DNA of 64,000 bases from the NCBI GenBank assembly GCA_963807305.1, contig CAWEBN010000009.1, positions 62,001 to 126,000 of the forward strand, in the 5' to 3' direction. Below the pieces are notes generated by a model. That model searched no databases, had not been told where the DNA came from, and saw nothing but the letters and a program-made list of their open reading frames with translations. Source of the stretch: JAOPZW01 sp963807305. GTDB lineage: Bacteria > Actinomycetota > Thermoleophilia > Solirubrobacterales > Solirubrobacteraceae. Made by a program: the position numbers and the translations under genes. Shown here piece by piece: positions 34,028 through 41,697 of this stretch; position 1 is the stretch's first letter; each line of letters begins with the position of its first letter.

Positions 34028-35494
34028 TCAGACCTCCGCGCGCTTGACGACCACCGACTTCAGGTCGCTGTAGTGATCGAGCGCCTCGGAGCCGTGCTCC
34101 TTGCCGTAGCCGCTGGCCTTGATCCCGCCAAACGGTAATTCGTCGTAGACCTTCGTCGGGGCGTTGACCCACGTGTAGCCGCACTCGAGCTCGGCCGCCG
34201 CGCGCTCGGCGCGATCGAGGTCGCGCGTCCAGATCGACGACCCGAGGCCGAACGGCGACGCATTGGCGAGCGCCAGCGCCTCGTCGAGGTCGCGCACGCG
34301 CCAGATCGGCAGGACGGGGCCGAAGACCTCCTCGGTCGCCATCGGCGAATCGCGCGGGGGGTCGACCACGACGGTCGGCTCGAAGAACCAGCCGCCGGCG
34401 AGCTCCGGGTCGGCAGGACGCCCGCCGCCGGCGACGACCTCGCCACCGTCCTTCAGCGTGCGCGCGAGCTGGTCCTCGAGCAGCGCGCGCTGGCGCTCGG
34501 AGTGCAGCGGCCCGATGTGGACGCCGCTCTCGGTGCCGATGCCGACGCGCAGCCTGCCGGCCTTGGCCGCCACCGCGTCGACGACCTCGTCGGCCACCGC
34601 GTCGAAGACGTAGACGCGCTTGATGGCCAGGCACGCCTGGCCGCAGTTGTAGAAGCGCCCCATGCTGGCCGCGCTCGCCGCCTTCGCCAGGTCGGCGTCG
34701 TCGCAGATGATCATCGGGTCCGAGCCGCCGAGCTCGAGCGTCACCCGCTTGGCGCTCCGTGCGGCCAGCGCGGCCACGCGCTGCCCGGTGGGCGTCGATC
34801 CGGTGAAGGCCACCTTGCGCACCAGCGGGTGGCCGACCAGCGCCTCGCCGGCGACCGGGCCGGTCCCGGGGACGACGTTGAGGACGCCGGGCGGCAGACC
34901 CGCGCCGGTGAGGATCTCGGCGAGGCGCAGGGTGGTGAAGGGCGTGGTGTCGGCGGGCTTGGCCACCACCGTGTTGCCGCACAGCAGGGCGGGACCGAGC
35001 TTGTTGCTCAGCAGCGTGGTCGGGAAGTTCCACGGCACGATCGCCGCGACGACGCCCAGCGGCCGGCGCAGCACGCGGCCCTCGACGCCGGGGTCGAGGC
35101 CGTGGACCGCGATCCCGCGCACCTGCTTGGCCAGGCCGGCGTAGTGCTCGAGCGTGTCGGCCGCCTTGCGCAGCTCGAGCTTCGCCTCGCGCAGGGTCTT
35201 GCCCTGCTCGGCCACCAGCCAGGGCGCGAGCTCGTCGACGTGCTCGAGCAGCGCCTCGGCGCCCGCGCGCAGGACGGTGCCGCGATCGGTGATGGCGCGG
35301 CGCGACCACGCGCCGAAGGCCTCCTGAGCGGAGCGCACGGCGCGGTCGACCGTCTCGGCCGATGAGCTCGTGACGCGCCCGACCTCCGCGCCGGTCGCGG
35401 GGTCGGTGATGGTAAGGACGTCGCGGCCGATCGGCTCGGCGGCGCCGTGGACGAACGCGCCGCGCTCCACCGTCGTCCGCGTGGTCGTGCTCAC
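34028..35494 (-). CDS. NAD(P)-dependent aldehyde dehydrogenase
   Basis: A 488-aa ALDH. Cofactor segment PWNFPTTLLSNKLGPALLCG, catalytic Glu in VTLELGGSDPMI, catalytic Cys in YNCGQACLAIKR, and EEVFGPVLPIW near the end. It is a paralogue of the ALDH half of the fused gene upstream (same GGSDP and GQAC contexts). Likely substrates are the semialdehyde CoA esters formed after ring opening. The GTG start overlaps the stop of the fusion gene (GTGA). Confidence 0.9.
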   Translation of the reverse strand: MSTTTRTTVERGAFVHGAAEPIGRDVLTITDPATGAEVGRVTSSSAETVDRAVRSAQEAFGAWSRRAITDRGTVLRAGAEALLEHVDELAPWLVAEQGKTLREAKLELRKAADTLEHYAGLAKQVRGIAVHGLDPGVEGRVLRRPLGVVAAIVPWNFPTTLLSNKLGPALLCGNTVVAKPADTTPFTTLRLAEILTGAGLPPGVLNVVPGTGPVAGEALVGHPLVRKVAFTGSTPTGQRVAALAARSAKRVTLELGGSDPMIICDDADLAKAASAASMGRFYNCGQACLAIKRVYVFDAVADEVVDAVAAKAGRLRVGIGTESGVHIGPLHSERQRALLEDQLARTLKDGGEVVAGGGRPADPELAGGWFFEPTVVVDPPRDSPMATEEVFGPVLPIWRVRDLDEALALANASPFGLGSSIWTRDLDRAERAAAELECGYTWVNAPTKVYDELPFGGIKASGYGKEHGSEALDHYSDLKSVVVKRAEV

Positions 35495-37707
35495 GCGCCC
35501 ACGAACTCCGGCGCGCGCTTCTCGACGAACGCCGTCAGGCCCTCGATGGCGTCCTGCGAGCGGAACAGCTGCTCGATGCCCTGTCGTTCGAGCTCGAGAC
35601 CGTGCTCGAACGAGAGCTCCCCGCCGACGTGGACGCAGCGCTTGATCGCGGCGATCGCCATCGGCGGGCCGGCAGCGAGCCGCGCGACGTGCTCGTCGAA
35701 CGCCGCCTCGTCGGCGAAGACGCGGCCGACGAGGCCCAGCGCCTGCGCCTCGTCTGGCGTGACCTGGCGGCCGGTGAGCAGCAGCTCGAGCGCGGGGCCA
35801 CGGCCGACCTGGCGGGTGAGGCGCTGCGTGCCGCCGTTGCCGGGCAGCAGCCCGAGCGACACCTCTGGCGTGCCCAGCCGCTGCTCGCCGGCCAGTGCAT
35901 AGCGCAGGTCGCAGGCCAGTGCGATCTCGAGGCCGCCGCCGAGGGCGTGTCCGGCGATCCAGGCGACAAAGGCCTGGCGGGCGGCGGCGATCCGGCCGAG
36001 CGTCGTGTGCGCCGTCCGGATCATCTCCATGTTGGCGTCGATGTCGTTGGCCAGGAAGGCCTTGATGTCGGCGCCCGCACAGAAGAAGCGCTCGCTGGAG
36101 CTGCGCACGACGACGACGCGCGCCGTCGCGTCGGCGGCGGCCTCGTCGATGGCCTCGCCGAGCTCAACGACCATCTCGATGTCGTAGGAGTTGGCGGGCG
36201 GGTTGTCGAGCGTGATGGTGCCGACGCGCCCGTCGGCGGCGTAGGTGACGGCCATCAGCCCAGACCCTCCCACGACGACCGACTTGAGCTCGACGTAGCT
36301 GTCGAGCGCCTCGAGACCGTGCTCCTTGCCGAAGCCGGAGTCCTTGATGCCGCCGAAGGGCAGCTCGTCGTAGCCGTAGTGGATCTGGTTGACCCACGTC
36401 ATCCCGGCGTCGATCTCCTGGGCCGCGCGGTTGATGTTGCGCACGTCGTGCGTCCAGATCGACGAGCCCAGGCCGTAGGGCGTGTCGTTGGCGCGCGCGA
36501 GCGCGTCGTCGAGCTCGGTGAAGCGGAAGATCGGCAGCACGGGGCCGAAGACCTCCTCGGTGACCAGGCGCGAGTCGGCCCCCGGCTCGGCCACGACCGC
36601 CGGCTCGAGGAACCAGCCCTTGTCGTGGCCGGCGGTGCCGCCGCCGATGAGCAGCTCGCCGCCCTTGGCCACGCCGTCCTGGAGCTGGTCGACGAGCTCG
36701 TCGCGTGCGCGGCGCGTGTGGATCGGACCCATCCGCAGGCGCGGCTTCTCGGCCTTGACCGTGCCGTCGCCCGGCTCGTAGCGCCCGACGCGCTCGACCA
36801 GCTGGGCGGTGAAGTCGTCGAAGACGGCGTCGGCGACGAACACGCGCTTGCAGCCCAGGCACGCCTGGCCCGCGTTCCAGTAACGGCCGATGATGACCGC
36901 CTTGACGGCGGCGTCGACGTCGGCGTCGGCGCACACGATCACGGGGTCCGAGCCGCCCAGCTCCAGGGTGACGCGCTTCAGGGCCGGGCCGGCGATCGAC
37001 ATCAGGTGGCGCCCGGTCGCGGTCTCGCCGGTGAAGGCGATTCGGCGCACGTCGGGGTGGCCGACGAGCGCGTCGCCGATGGTGGCGCCGCGGCCGGTGA
37101 CGACGTTGAGCACGCCGTCGGGCACGCCGGCCTCGGCGAACAGCCGCGCGACCTCGAGCGTGGCCAGCGGGGTGGTCGACGCCGGCTTGGCCACCACCGT
37201 GTTGCCGGTCGCCAGCGCGGGCGCGACCTTCGTCCCCAGCAGGGTCAGCGGGAAGTTGTAGGGCGTGATCGCCGCGCACACGCCCATCGGGCGGCGGATG
37301 ACCATCCCGTAGGAGCGCCCGAGCGTGGACGGCAGCTCCTGGTGGGCGCCGCGCACCTTGGTCGCGGCCTCGGCGTAGTAGCGCACGCCGTGGGCGAGGT
37401 GGGTGACCTCGCCGCGGGCCTCGGCGACGGGCTTGCCCTGCTCGGAGGTCAGCAGCGCGGCGAGCCCGCCGGCGTGTTCCTTGATCAATTCGGCCGCCTT
37501 GGCGAGGACGTGCGCACGCTCCTCGACGTCGGTGGCGGCCCACGCCGGGAAGGCCTTCTGCGCGGTGGCCACCGCGAGCTCGACGTCGGCGACGTCGGCG
37601 CTGGGCACGCTGCCCACCACCTCCTCGGTCGCCGGATTGACGACCTCTATCTCCTCGCTCGACGCGGCCTGGCGCCACTCTCCGCCGATCAGCATCGCGG
37701 CTTCCAT
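35491..37707 (-). CDS. Aldehyde dehydrogenase-enoyl-CoA hydratase fusion (738 aa)
   Basis: One open frame codes for an ALDH (residues 1-484; catalytic Glu in LELGGSDPVIVC, Cys in WNAGQACLGCKR, EEVFGPVLPIF) followed without a stop by a crotonase (485-738; FCAGADIKAFL and GHALGGGLEIALACDLRYAL form the oxyanion hole, PEVSLGLLPGNGGTQRL the active-site helix). PaaZ has the same logic with a MaoC-type hydratase, so this could hydrolyse an oxepin-CoA-like ring and oxidise the aldehyde. At the joint GGAGG precedes an ATG, and a TGATG exists in another frame, so a one-base error could have fused two genes. Confidence 0.85.
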   Translation of the reverse strand: MEAAMLIGGEWRQAASSEEIEVVNPATEEVVGSVPSADVADVELAVATAQKAFPAWAATDVEERAHVLAKAAELIKEHAGGLAALLTSEQGKPVAEARGEVTHLAHGVRYYAEAATKVRGAHQELPSTLGRSYGMVIRRPMGVCAAITPYNFPLTLLGTKVAPALATGNTVVAKPASTTPLATLEVARLFAEAGVPDGVLNVVTGRGATIGDALVGHPDVRRIAFTGETATGRHLMSIAGPALKRVTLELGGSDPVIVCADADVDAAVKAVIIGRYWNAGQACLGCKRVFVADAVFDDFTAQLVERVGRYEPGDGTVKAEKPRLRMGPIHTRRARDELVDQLQDGVAKGGELLIGGGTAGHDKGWFLEPAVVAEPGADSRLVTEEVFGPVLPIFRFTELDDALARANDTPYGLGSSIWTHDVRNINRAAQEIDAGMTWVNQIHYGYDELPFGGIKDSGFGKEHGLEALDSYVELKSVVVGGSGLMAVTYAADGRVGTITLDNPPANSYDIEMVVELGEAIDEAAADATARVVVVRSSSERFFCAGADIKAFLANDIDANMEMIRTAHTTLGRIAAARQAFVAWIAGHALGGGLEIALACDLRYALAGEQRLGTPEVSLGLLPGNGGTQRLTRQVGRGPALELLLTGRQVTPDEAQALGLVGRVFADEAAFDEHVARLAAGPPMAIAAIKRCVHVGGELSFEHGLELERQGIEQLFRSQDAIEGLTAFVEKRAPEFVGA

Positions 37708-37709
37708 GG

Positions 37710-38255
37710 TCAGCTCCCTTCGATGACGGTGCTGGCGGTCAGGTAGCGCCGGCGGTAGTGCTGGTACTCGCCGGCCGCGGTCTGGGTCCAGGCCTGGGCC
37801 GAGCCCGACAGCGGCTTCTTCTCGCGCGCGGGCACGCCGGCGGCGAGCATCCCGGGGCCCACTTCGGAGCGCTCGGAGAGCACGGCGCCGGCCGCGAGCA
37901 TCGCTCCGGCGCCGAGGCGCGCGCGCTGCAGGACGATGGCGCCCATCCCCACGATGGCGCCGTCCTCGATCACGCAGCCCTCGAGCATCGCGCCGTGGCC
38001 GACGACGACGTCCTCGCCGACGACGGTCGGCAGGTCCTTGGCGCAGTGGACGAGGGCGTTGTCCTGAACCGACGCGCCGGCCCCGATGTGGATCGTCGAG
38101 CTGTCGCCACGCAGGACGGCGCCGAACCAGATGCTCGCGTTGTCGCCGACGCGGACGTCGCCGACGAGCACCGCGGTGGGGGCCAGCCACACGTCGCGGC
38201 CGATGGTGGGGGACACGCCGTCGAGCTCCATGAGCAGAGCTGCGCTTGACGACAT
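37710..38255 (-). CDS. paaY: Hexapeptide-repeat thioesterase, PaaY type (gamma-carbonic-anhydrase fold)
   Basis: A 181-aa left-handed beta-helix protein: VWLAPTAVLVGDVRVGDNAS, IWFGAVLRGDSSTIHIGAGAS and LVHCAKDLPTVVGEDVVVGH carry the hexapeptide repeats and metal histidines. PaaY hydrolyses dead-end CoA esters formed in the Paa pathway; its place as first gene of this operon fits. TATAGT (38265-38270, minus) ends 9 nt before the ATG. A gamma-carbonic anhydrase is the alternative from fold alone. Confidence 0.82.
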   Translation of the reverse strand: MSSSAALLMELDGVSPTIGRDVWLAPTAVLVGDVRVGDNASIWFGAVLRGDSSTIHIGAGASVQDNALVHCAKDLPTVVGEDVVVGHGAMLEGCVIEDGAIVGMGAIVLQRARLGAGAMLAAGAVLSERSEVGPGMLAAGVPAREKKPLSGSAQAWTQTAAGEYQHYRRRYLTASTVIEGS

Positions 38256-38263
38256 GCGGGCAA

Positions 38264-38288
38264 GACTATACGTTGTCGGTCGTTAGTC
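38264..38288. promoter_or_regulatory. Inverted repeat between paaY and paaA operons
   Basis: Arms GACTA and TAGTC flank 15 bp, with an inner ACG...CGT pair, giving ACTA-ACG-type half sites. It overlaps the paaY -10 (TATAGT). The look is that of a TetR/PaaR- or PaaX-type operator, where ACT-n-ACCG half sites are known. A PaaX gene lies at 45.7 kb. Confidence 0.5.
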
Positions 38289-38314
38289 AAGTGTCACATG
38301 TGGAGGAACGGCCG

Positions 38315-39265
38315 ATGACGCCCAGCGTCGAGGAGCTGGCTCCGCGGTCCGAGGACGAGGTGCGTGCGCGCCTCGCGGCCGGGAAGCTCGTCGAGGGCCT
38401 GCAGCACATGTCGCCGGAGTACCTCAAGGGGATCCGGCGGATCCTCACGGTCTCGGCCGACACCGAGCTCATCAGCGCGCCGGCCTACCTGCGCGCCGCC
38501 GCCCACGCGCCGGCGCTGAACAACTTCGGCTCGGCCGTCTCGATCATCCAGGACGAGCTCGCCCACGCGCACATCGGGTACCGGCTGCTGGGCGACCTCG
38601 GCGTCGACATGAGCGCGCTGATCTACGAGCGCGAGCCCACGGCCTTCAAGTACCCGTACGCCTTCGACGTGCCGCTCGACTCCTGGCACGAGCTCGTGAT
38701 GGCCAACGCGCTCTACGACCAGGCCGGCTTCGTGCTGCTCTCCGACGTGCACCGGTCGAGCACCTTCGGGCCCTGGAAGCGCGCCCTCGCCAAGGTGGAC
38801 AAGGAGGAGACCTTCCACCTGCGCCACGGGCGCACGTGGGTCAGGAAGCTGTGCGCCGATCCGGTCGAGAAGGCCCGCATCCAGGCGGCCGCGGACTGGA
38901 TGTTCATCCTCACCCTCGAGTGGTTCGGCCTGCCCGACGAGCGCAAGCGCCACGGCATCCAGCTCGAGTACGGCTTCAAGGGAATGACCAACGACGAGCT
39001 GCGCCAGGCGTGGATGGCCGAGGTGGTGCCGTTCATGGACGAGGTCGGCATCGAGGTCCCGGCCCACGCGGACGGCGATCGCTGGGTCATCGACTGCCCC
39101 TTCCCGGCGCGCTTCGACGCCGAGGCCAAGCGCTGGCTGCTCGAGGAGGGCGCCATCGGCTGGGACGAGGTCATGGTGCGCTGGAAGGGGCGCGGGCCGA
39201 TGAACGGCAACTACGTCGAGCGGCTGCAGCGCGGCTACCGCTCGCGCCTGGCGGTGGCGGCATGA
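38315..39265 (+). CDS. paaA: Aryl-CoA epoxidase catalytic subunit, PaaA-like
   Basis: A 316-aa ferritin-fold diiron protein. Likely ligands: E51 (SADTELISAP), E81 and H84 (IIQDELAHAHIGY), E165 and H168 (DKEETFHLRHG), matching the ExxH pairs of PaaA. The C-terminal MTNDELRQAWMAEVVPFMDE matches the PaaA lid region. It would insert oxygen into an aromatic CoA ester to form a 1,2-epoxide. ATG with GGAGG 8 nt upstream. First gene of a five-gene overlapping operon. The sequence is divergent from the E. coli enzyme, so the substrate may not be phenylacetyl-CoA. Confidence 0.85.
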   Translation: MTPSVEELAPRSEDEVRARLAAGKLVEGLQHMSPEYLKGIRRILTVSADTELISAPAYLRAAAHAPALNNFGSAVSIIQDELAHAHIGYRLLGDLGVDMSALIYEREPTAFKYPYAFDVPLDSWHELVMANALYDQAGFVLLSDVHRSSTFGPWKRALAKVDKEETFHLRHGRTWVRKLCADPVEKARIQAAADWMFILTLEWFGLPDERKRHGIQLEYGFKGMTNDELRQAWMAEVVPFMDEVGIEVPAHADGDRWVIDCPFPARFDAEAKRWLLEEGAIGWDEVMVRWKGRGPMNGNYVERLQRGYRSRLAVAA

Positions 39266-39585
39266 CGGCGGGCGTCGAGGCGCGGCTGTGGCGCGCGCTG
39301 CAGGAGGTCGAGGACCCCGAGATCCCGATCTCGGTCGTGGGCATGGGGCTGATCGTCTCGATCGCCTACCGCGCCGGCGAGCGGGCCGTCGACGTGGAGC
39401 TGACCTACACCTCGATGGGGTGCCCGGCCATGGAGTTCATCCAGGACGACATCCGCGCGCGCCTGCTGGCCGAGCCCGACGTCGACGAGGTCCGCATCGA
39501 GGTCGTCTGGGACCCGGTGTGGACGCGCAGCCGCATCCGCGAGGACGCCCGCGCGACCATGCGCAGCCTGGGGATCGTGGCATGA
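39262..39585 (+). CDS. paaD: DUF59/MIP18-domain half of PaaD
   Basis: A 107-aa protein: VEDPEIPISVVGMGLIVSIA, SMGCPAMEFIQDDIRARLL and VVWDPVWTRSRIREDARATM align with the N-terminal part of PaaD, the Fe-S/metal maturation factor for the epoxidase. PaaD normally continues into a C-terminal zinc ribbon of ~50 aa; here the protein stops and the ribbon is a separate gene at 40456. ATGA overlap with paaA. Confidence 0.85.
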   Translation: MTAGVEARLWRALQEVEDPEIPISVVGMGLIVSIAYRAGERAVDVELTYTSMGCPAMEFIQDDIRARLLAEPDVDEVRIEVVWDPVWTRSRIREDARATMRSLGIVA

Positions 39586-39779
39586 CCACGACGCGCGACC
39601 ACGTGTGGGAGGTCTTCGCCCGCCAGGCCTACGAGGACCCGCTGCACCACGTCGGCGCCGTGACCGAGGAGGACGAGGACCTCGCGCTCGTCAGTGCCCG
39701 CGCGATCTACGACGAGCAGCCGTGGGTGCAGATGATCATCGTCCCGCGCGCCGCCATCCGCGAGGCGATCCGCGCATGA
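39582..39779 (+). CDS. paaB: Short PaaB-like epoxidase subunit (65 aa)
   Basis: HVWEVFARQAYEDPLHHVGA, then DEDLALVSARAIYDEQPWVQ and MIIVPRAAI follow the PaaB pattern (YEVFVR...HVGSLHA-DE-MAL-NARD-Y-R). At 65 aa it lacks the ~30-residue C-terminal tail of typical PaaB. PaaB bridges PaaAC pairs into the larger assembly. Overlaps both neighbours by 4 bp. Confidence 0.8.
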   Translation: MTTTRDHVWEVFARQAYEDPLHHVGAVTEEDEDLALVSARAIYDEQPWVQMIIVPRAAIREAIRA

Positions 39780-40459
39780 CCATGGTGGGGCTCGTGGCCT
39801 CCCTGGCCGACAACAAGGCCGCGCTCGGGCGCCGCTACGCCGAGTGGGCGGTGAGCGCGCCGACTCTCGAGTCCGCCGTCGCCGCCGCCGCGATGGCGCA
39901 GGACGAGCTCGGGCACGCGCGCTCGACCTACCCGGTGCTCAAGGCGCTGGGCATGGAGGCCGAGGAGCACGGCGTCGAGGGTGGCCCGCGGCGGCTGGCG
40001 CTGCTCGACGCGGAGCTGCCCGACTGGACGTCGTTCATCGCCGCCAACCTGCTCGTCGACGGCGTCCTGGCGACCTTCGTCTCGGCCTGCGTCGACAGCA
40101 GCGTCGCGCCCATGGCCCAGCGCGCGCGCAAGATCCTGCAGGAGGAGGGCTCGCACCGCGTGCATGCAGAGGCGTGGGCGCGGCGGCTGTGCCGCGCAGG
40201 CGCCGGCGAGCGCGAGGCGCTGGTCACGCGCCTGCTCGACACGTGGGAGCACGCAGGACGCTGGCCCGGCCCGGCCGACGATCCCGACGTCCGCGCGGCC
40301 GTCGGCGAGGGCATGCTCCGCCATGACGCCTCCCAGCAGCGCGAGCGCGTGCGCGCGTGGCTCGTCGACCTGCTCGGCGCCGAGGGCGTGTCGATCGCCC
40401 TCGAGGAGCCGACCGACTGGTCGCGCTGGGACCCCGAGACGCGACGCTACGAACCGTGA
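39776..40459 (+). CDS. paaC: Epoxidase structural subunit, PaaC-like
   Basis: A 227-aa ferritin-like helical protein: LVASLADNKAALGRRYAEWA, AAAMAQDELGHARSTYPVL, LPDWTSFIAANLLVDGVLAT and ILQEEGSHRVHAEAWARRL. PaaC forms the stable core with PaaA and has lost catalytic function in known enzymes. It is slightly shorter than usual (~248 aa). Overlaps paaB (ATGA) and the zinc-ribbon gene (GTGA). Confidence 0.87.
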   Translation: MTMVGLVASLADNKAALGRRYAEWAVSAPTLESAVAAAAMAQDELGHARSTYPVLKALGMEAEEHGVEGGPRRLALLDAELPDWTSFIAANLLVDGVLATFVSACVDSSVAPMAQRARKILQEEGSHRVHAEAWARRLCRAGAGEREALVTRLLDTWEHAGRWPGPADDPDVRAAVGEGMLRHDASQQRERVRAWLVDLLGAEGVSIALEEPTDWSRWDPETRRYEP

Positions 40460-40629
40460 GCGCGGCGCCGACCTGTCCGTTCTGCGACGCGGCCACGGTC
40501 GAGCGCGTCGGGCAGTGGGGCGGGCAGATGATCACCGCGCAGTGGCGCTGCCAGGCGTGCGGGTCCTACTTCGAGGCGCTGCGCGAGGAGTTCGAGGACG
40601 CCGTGGTGGAGCGTTCCCGGCACGAGTGA
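40456..40629 (+). CDS. Zinc-ribbon protein equal to the C-terminal part of PaaD (57 aa)
   Basis: TCPFCDAATVERVGQWGGQM and WRCQACGSYFEALREEF match the PaaD C-terminus (CPxC ... FGS ... YRC..C..PF). Two CxxC pairs should bind zinc. Its GTG overlaps the paaC stop, so it belongs to the epoxidase operon. Together with the DUF59 gene it would rebuild a complete PaaD from two chains. Confidence 0.8.
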   Translation: MSAAPTCPFCDAATVERVGQWGGQMITAQWRCQACGSYFEALREEFEDAVVERSRHE

Positions 40630-40752
40630 GCAGGGACGGGCGCATGCGACCTGAGGCGGATGCCCCATGCGACCGTACGGCTACGGCCCGCCTCGAAGGT
40701 CCATCCTCTGGACCGATGGTGCCGCGCGCCGTCCGCGTCGATCATGGAGGAC

Positions 40753-41697
40753 ATGATCACCGTGGATCACGTCAGCAAGCGCTACGGCGACAAGCTCGCC
40801 GTCGATGACCTGACGTTCACCGTCAAGCCGGGCATCGTCACGGGGTTCCTCGGGCCGAACGGCGCCGGGAAGTCCACCACGATGCGGATGATGCTCGGCC
40901 TCGACGCGCCGACCACCGGCAACGTGGAGGTCAACGGCAGGGCCTACCACGATCTGCAGGCTCCGCTGCACGAGATCGGCGCCATGCTCGAGGCGCGCGC
41001 CATCCACACGGGCCGCAGCGCCTACAACCACCTCCTGGCGATGGCGCAGACGCACGGCATCCCGCGCTCCCGCGTCGACGAGGTCATCGAGCTGGTCGGC
41101 CTCGAGGCGGTCGCCCGCCAGCGCGTCGGGAGCTTCTCGCTGGGCATGGCTCAGCGGCTCGGCGTGGCCTCGGCGCTGCTGGGCGACCCGGCCACGGTCA
41201 TCCTCGACGAGCCCGCCAACGGCCTGGATCCGGAGGGCATCCTGTGGATCCGCAACCTGCTCAAGGGGCTGGCGGCCGACGGGCGCACGGTCTTTCTCTC
41301 CTCGCACCTGATGAGCGAGATCGCGCTGACGGCAGAGCATCTGATCGTGATCGGGCGCGGCCGGATGATCGCGGACACGACCGTCGCGGACATCGTCGCC
41401 CAGGCCTCCAAGTCCGCCGCGGTGCGCGTACGCACGCCCGACGCGACGCCGCTGCGCGCCGCGCTGGTGGCGGACGGCGCCACGGTCGCCAGCGCCGAGC
41501 TCGGCCTGCTCGAGGTCCACGGCCTGGCCAGCGAGCGCATCGGCGAGATCGCCGCGCAGCACGGCCTCGTCCTGCACGAGCTCACGCCGCTGCAGGCCAC
41601 GCTGGAGGACGCCTTCATGAGCCTGACGGGCGACTCCGTGGAGTACCACGCCGGCGCCTTCGACATCAGCACCACCGGACTGGAGACCGCCGCATGA
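40753..41697 (+). CDS. ABC transporter ATP-binding protein
   Basis: A 314-aa ABC-2-type exporter ATPase: Walker A FLGPNGAGKSTTMRM, signature GSFSLGMAQRLGVAS, Walker B ATVILDEPANGLDPEG, H-loop LSSHLMSEIA, plus the ~80-aa C-terminal domain of the CcmA/DrrA-like group. ATG at 40753 begins the conserved part; an in-frame ATG at 40744 is possible. The permease gene overlaps its stop by 4 bp, and a two-component system follows. Confidence 0.92.
   Translation: MITVDHVSKRYGDKLAVDDLTFTVKPGIVTGFLGPNGAGKSTTMRMMLGLDAPTTGNVEVNGRAYHDLQAPLHEIGAMLEARAIHTGRSAYNHLLAMAQTHGIPRSRVDEVIELVGLEAVARQRVGSFSLGMAQRLGVASALLGDPATVILDEPANGLDPEGILWIRNLLKGLAADGRTVFLSSHLMSEIALTAEHLIVIGRGRMIADTTVADIVAQASKSAAVRVRTPDATPLRAALVADGATVASAELGLLEVHGLASERIGEIAAQHGLVLHELTPLQATLEDAFMSLTGDSVEYHAGAFDISTTGLETAA

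Noticed and set aside
37708..38190. N-terminal extension of the ALDH-crotonase frame
   Set aside because: Arg/Gly-rich translation that overlaps paaY in another frame; the ATG at 37707 has a GGGAG ribosome site and starts the ALDH fold.
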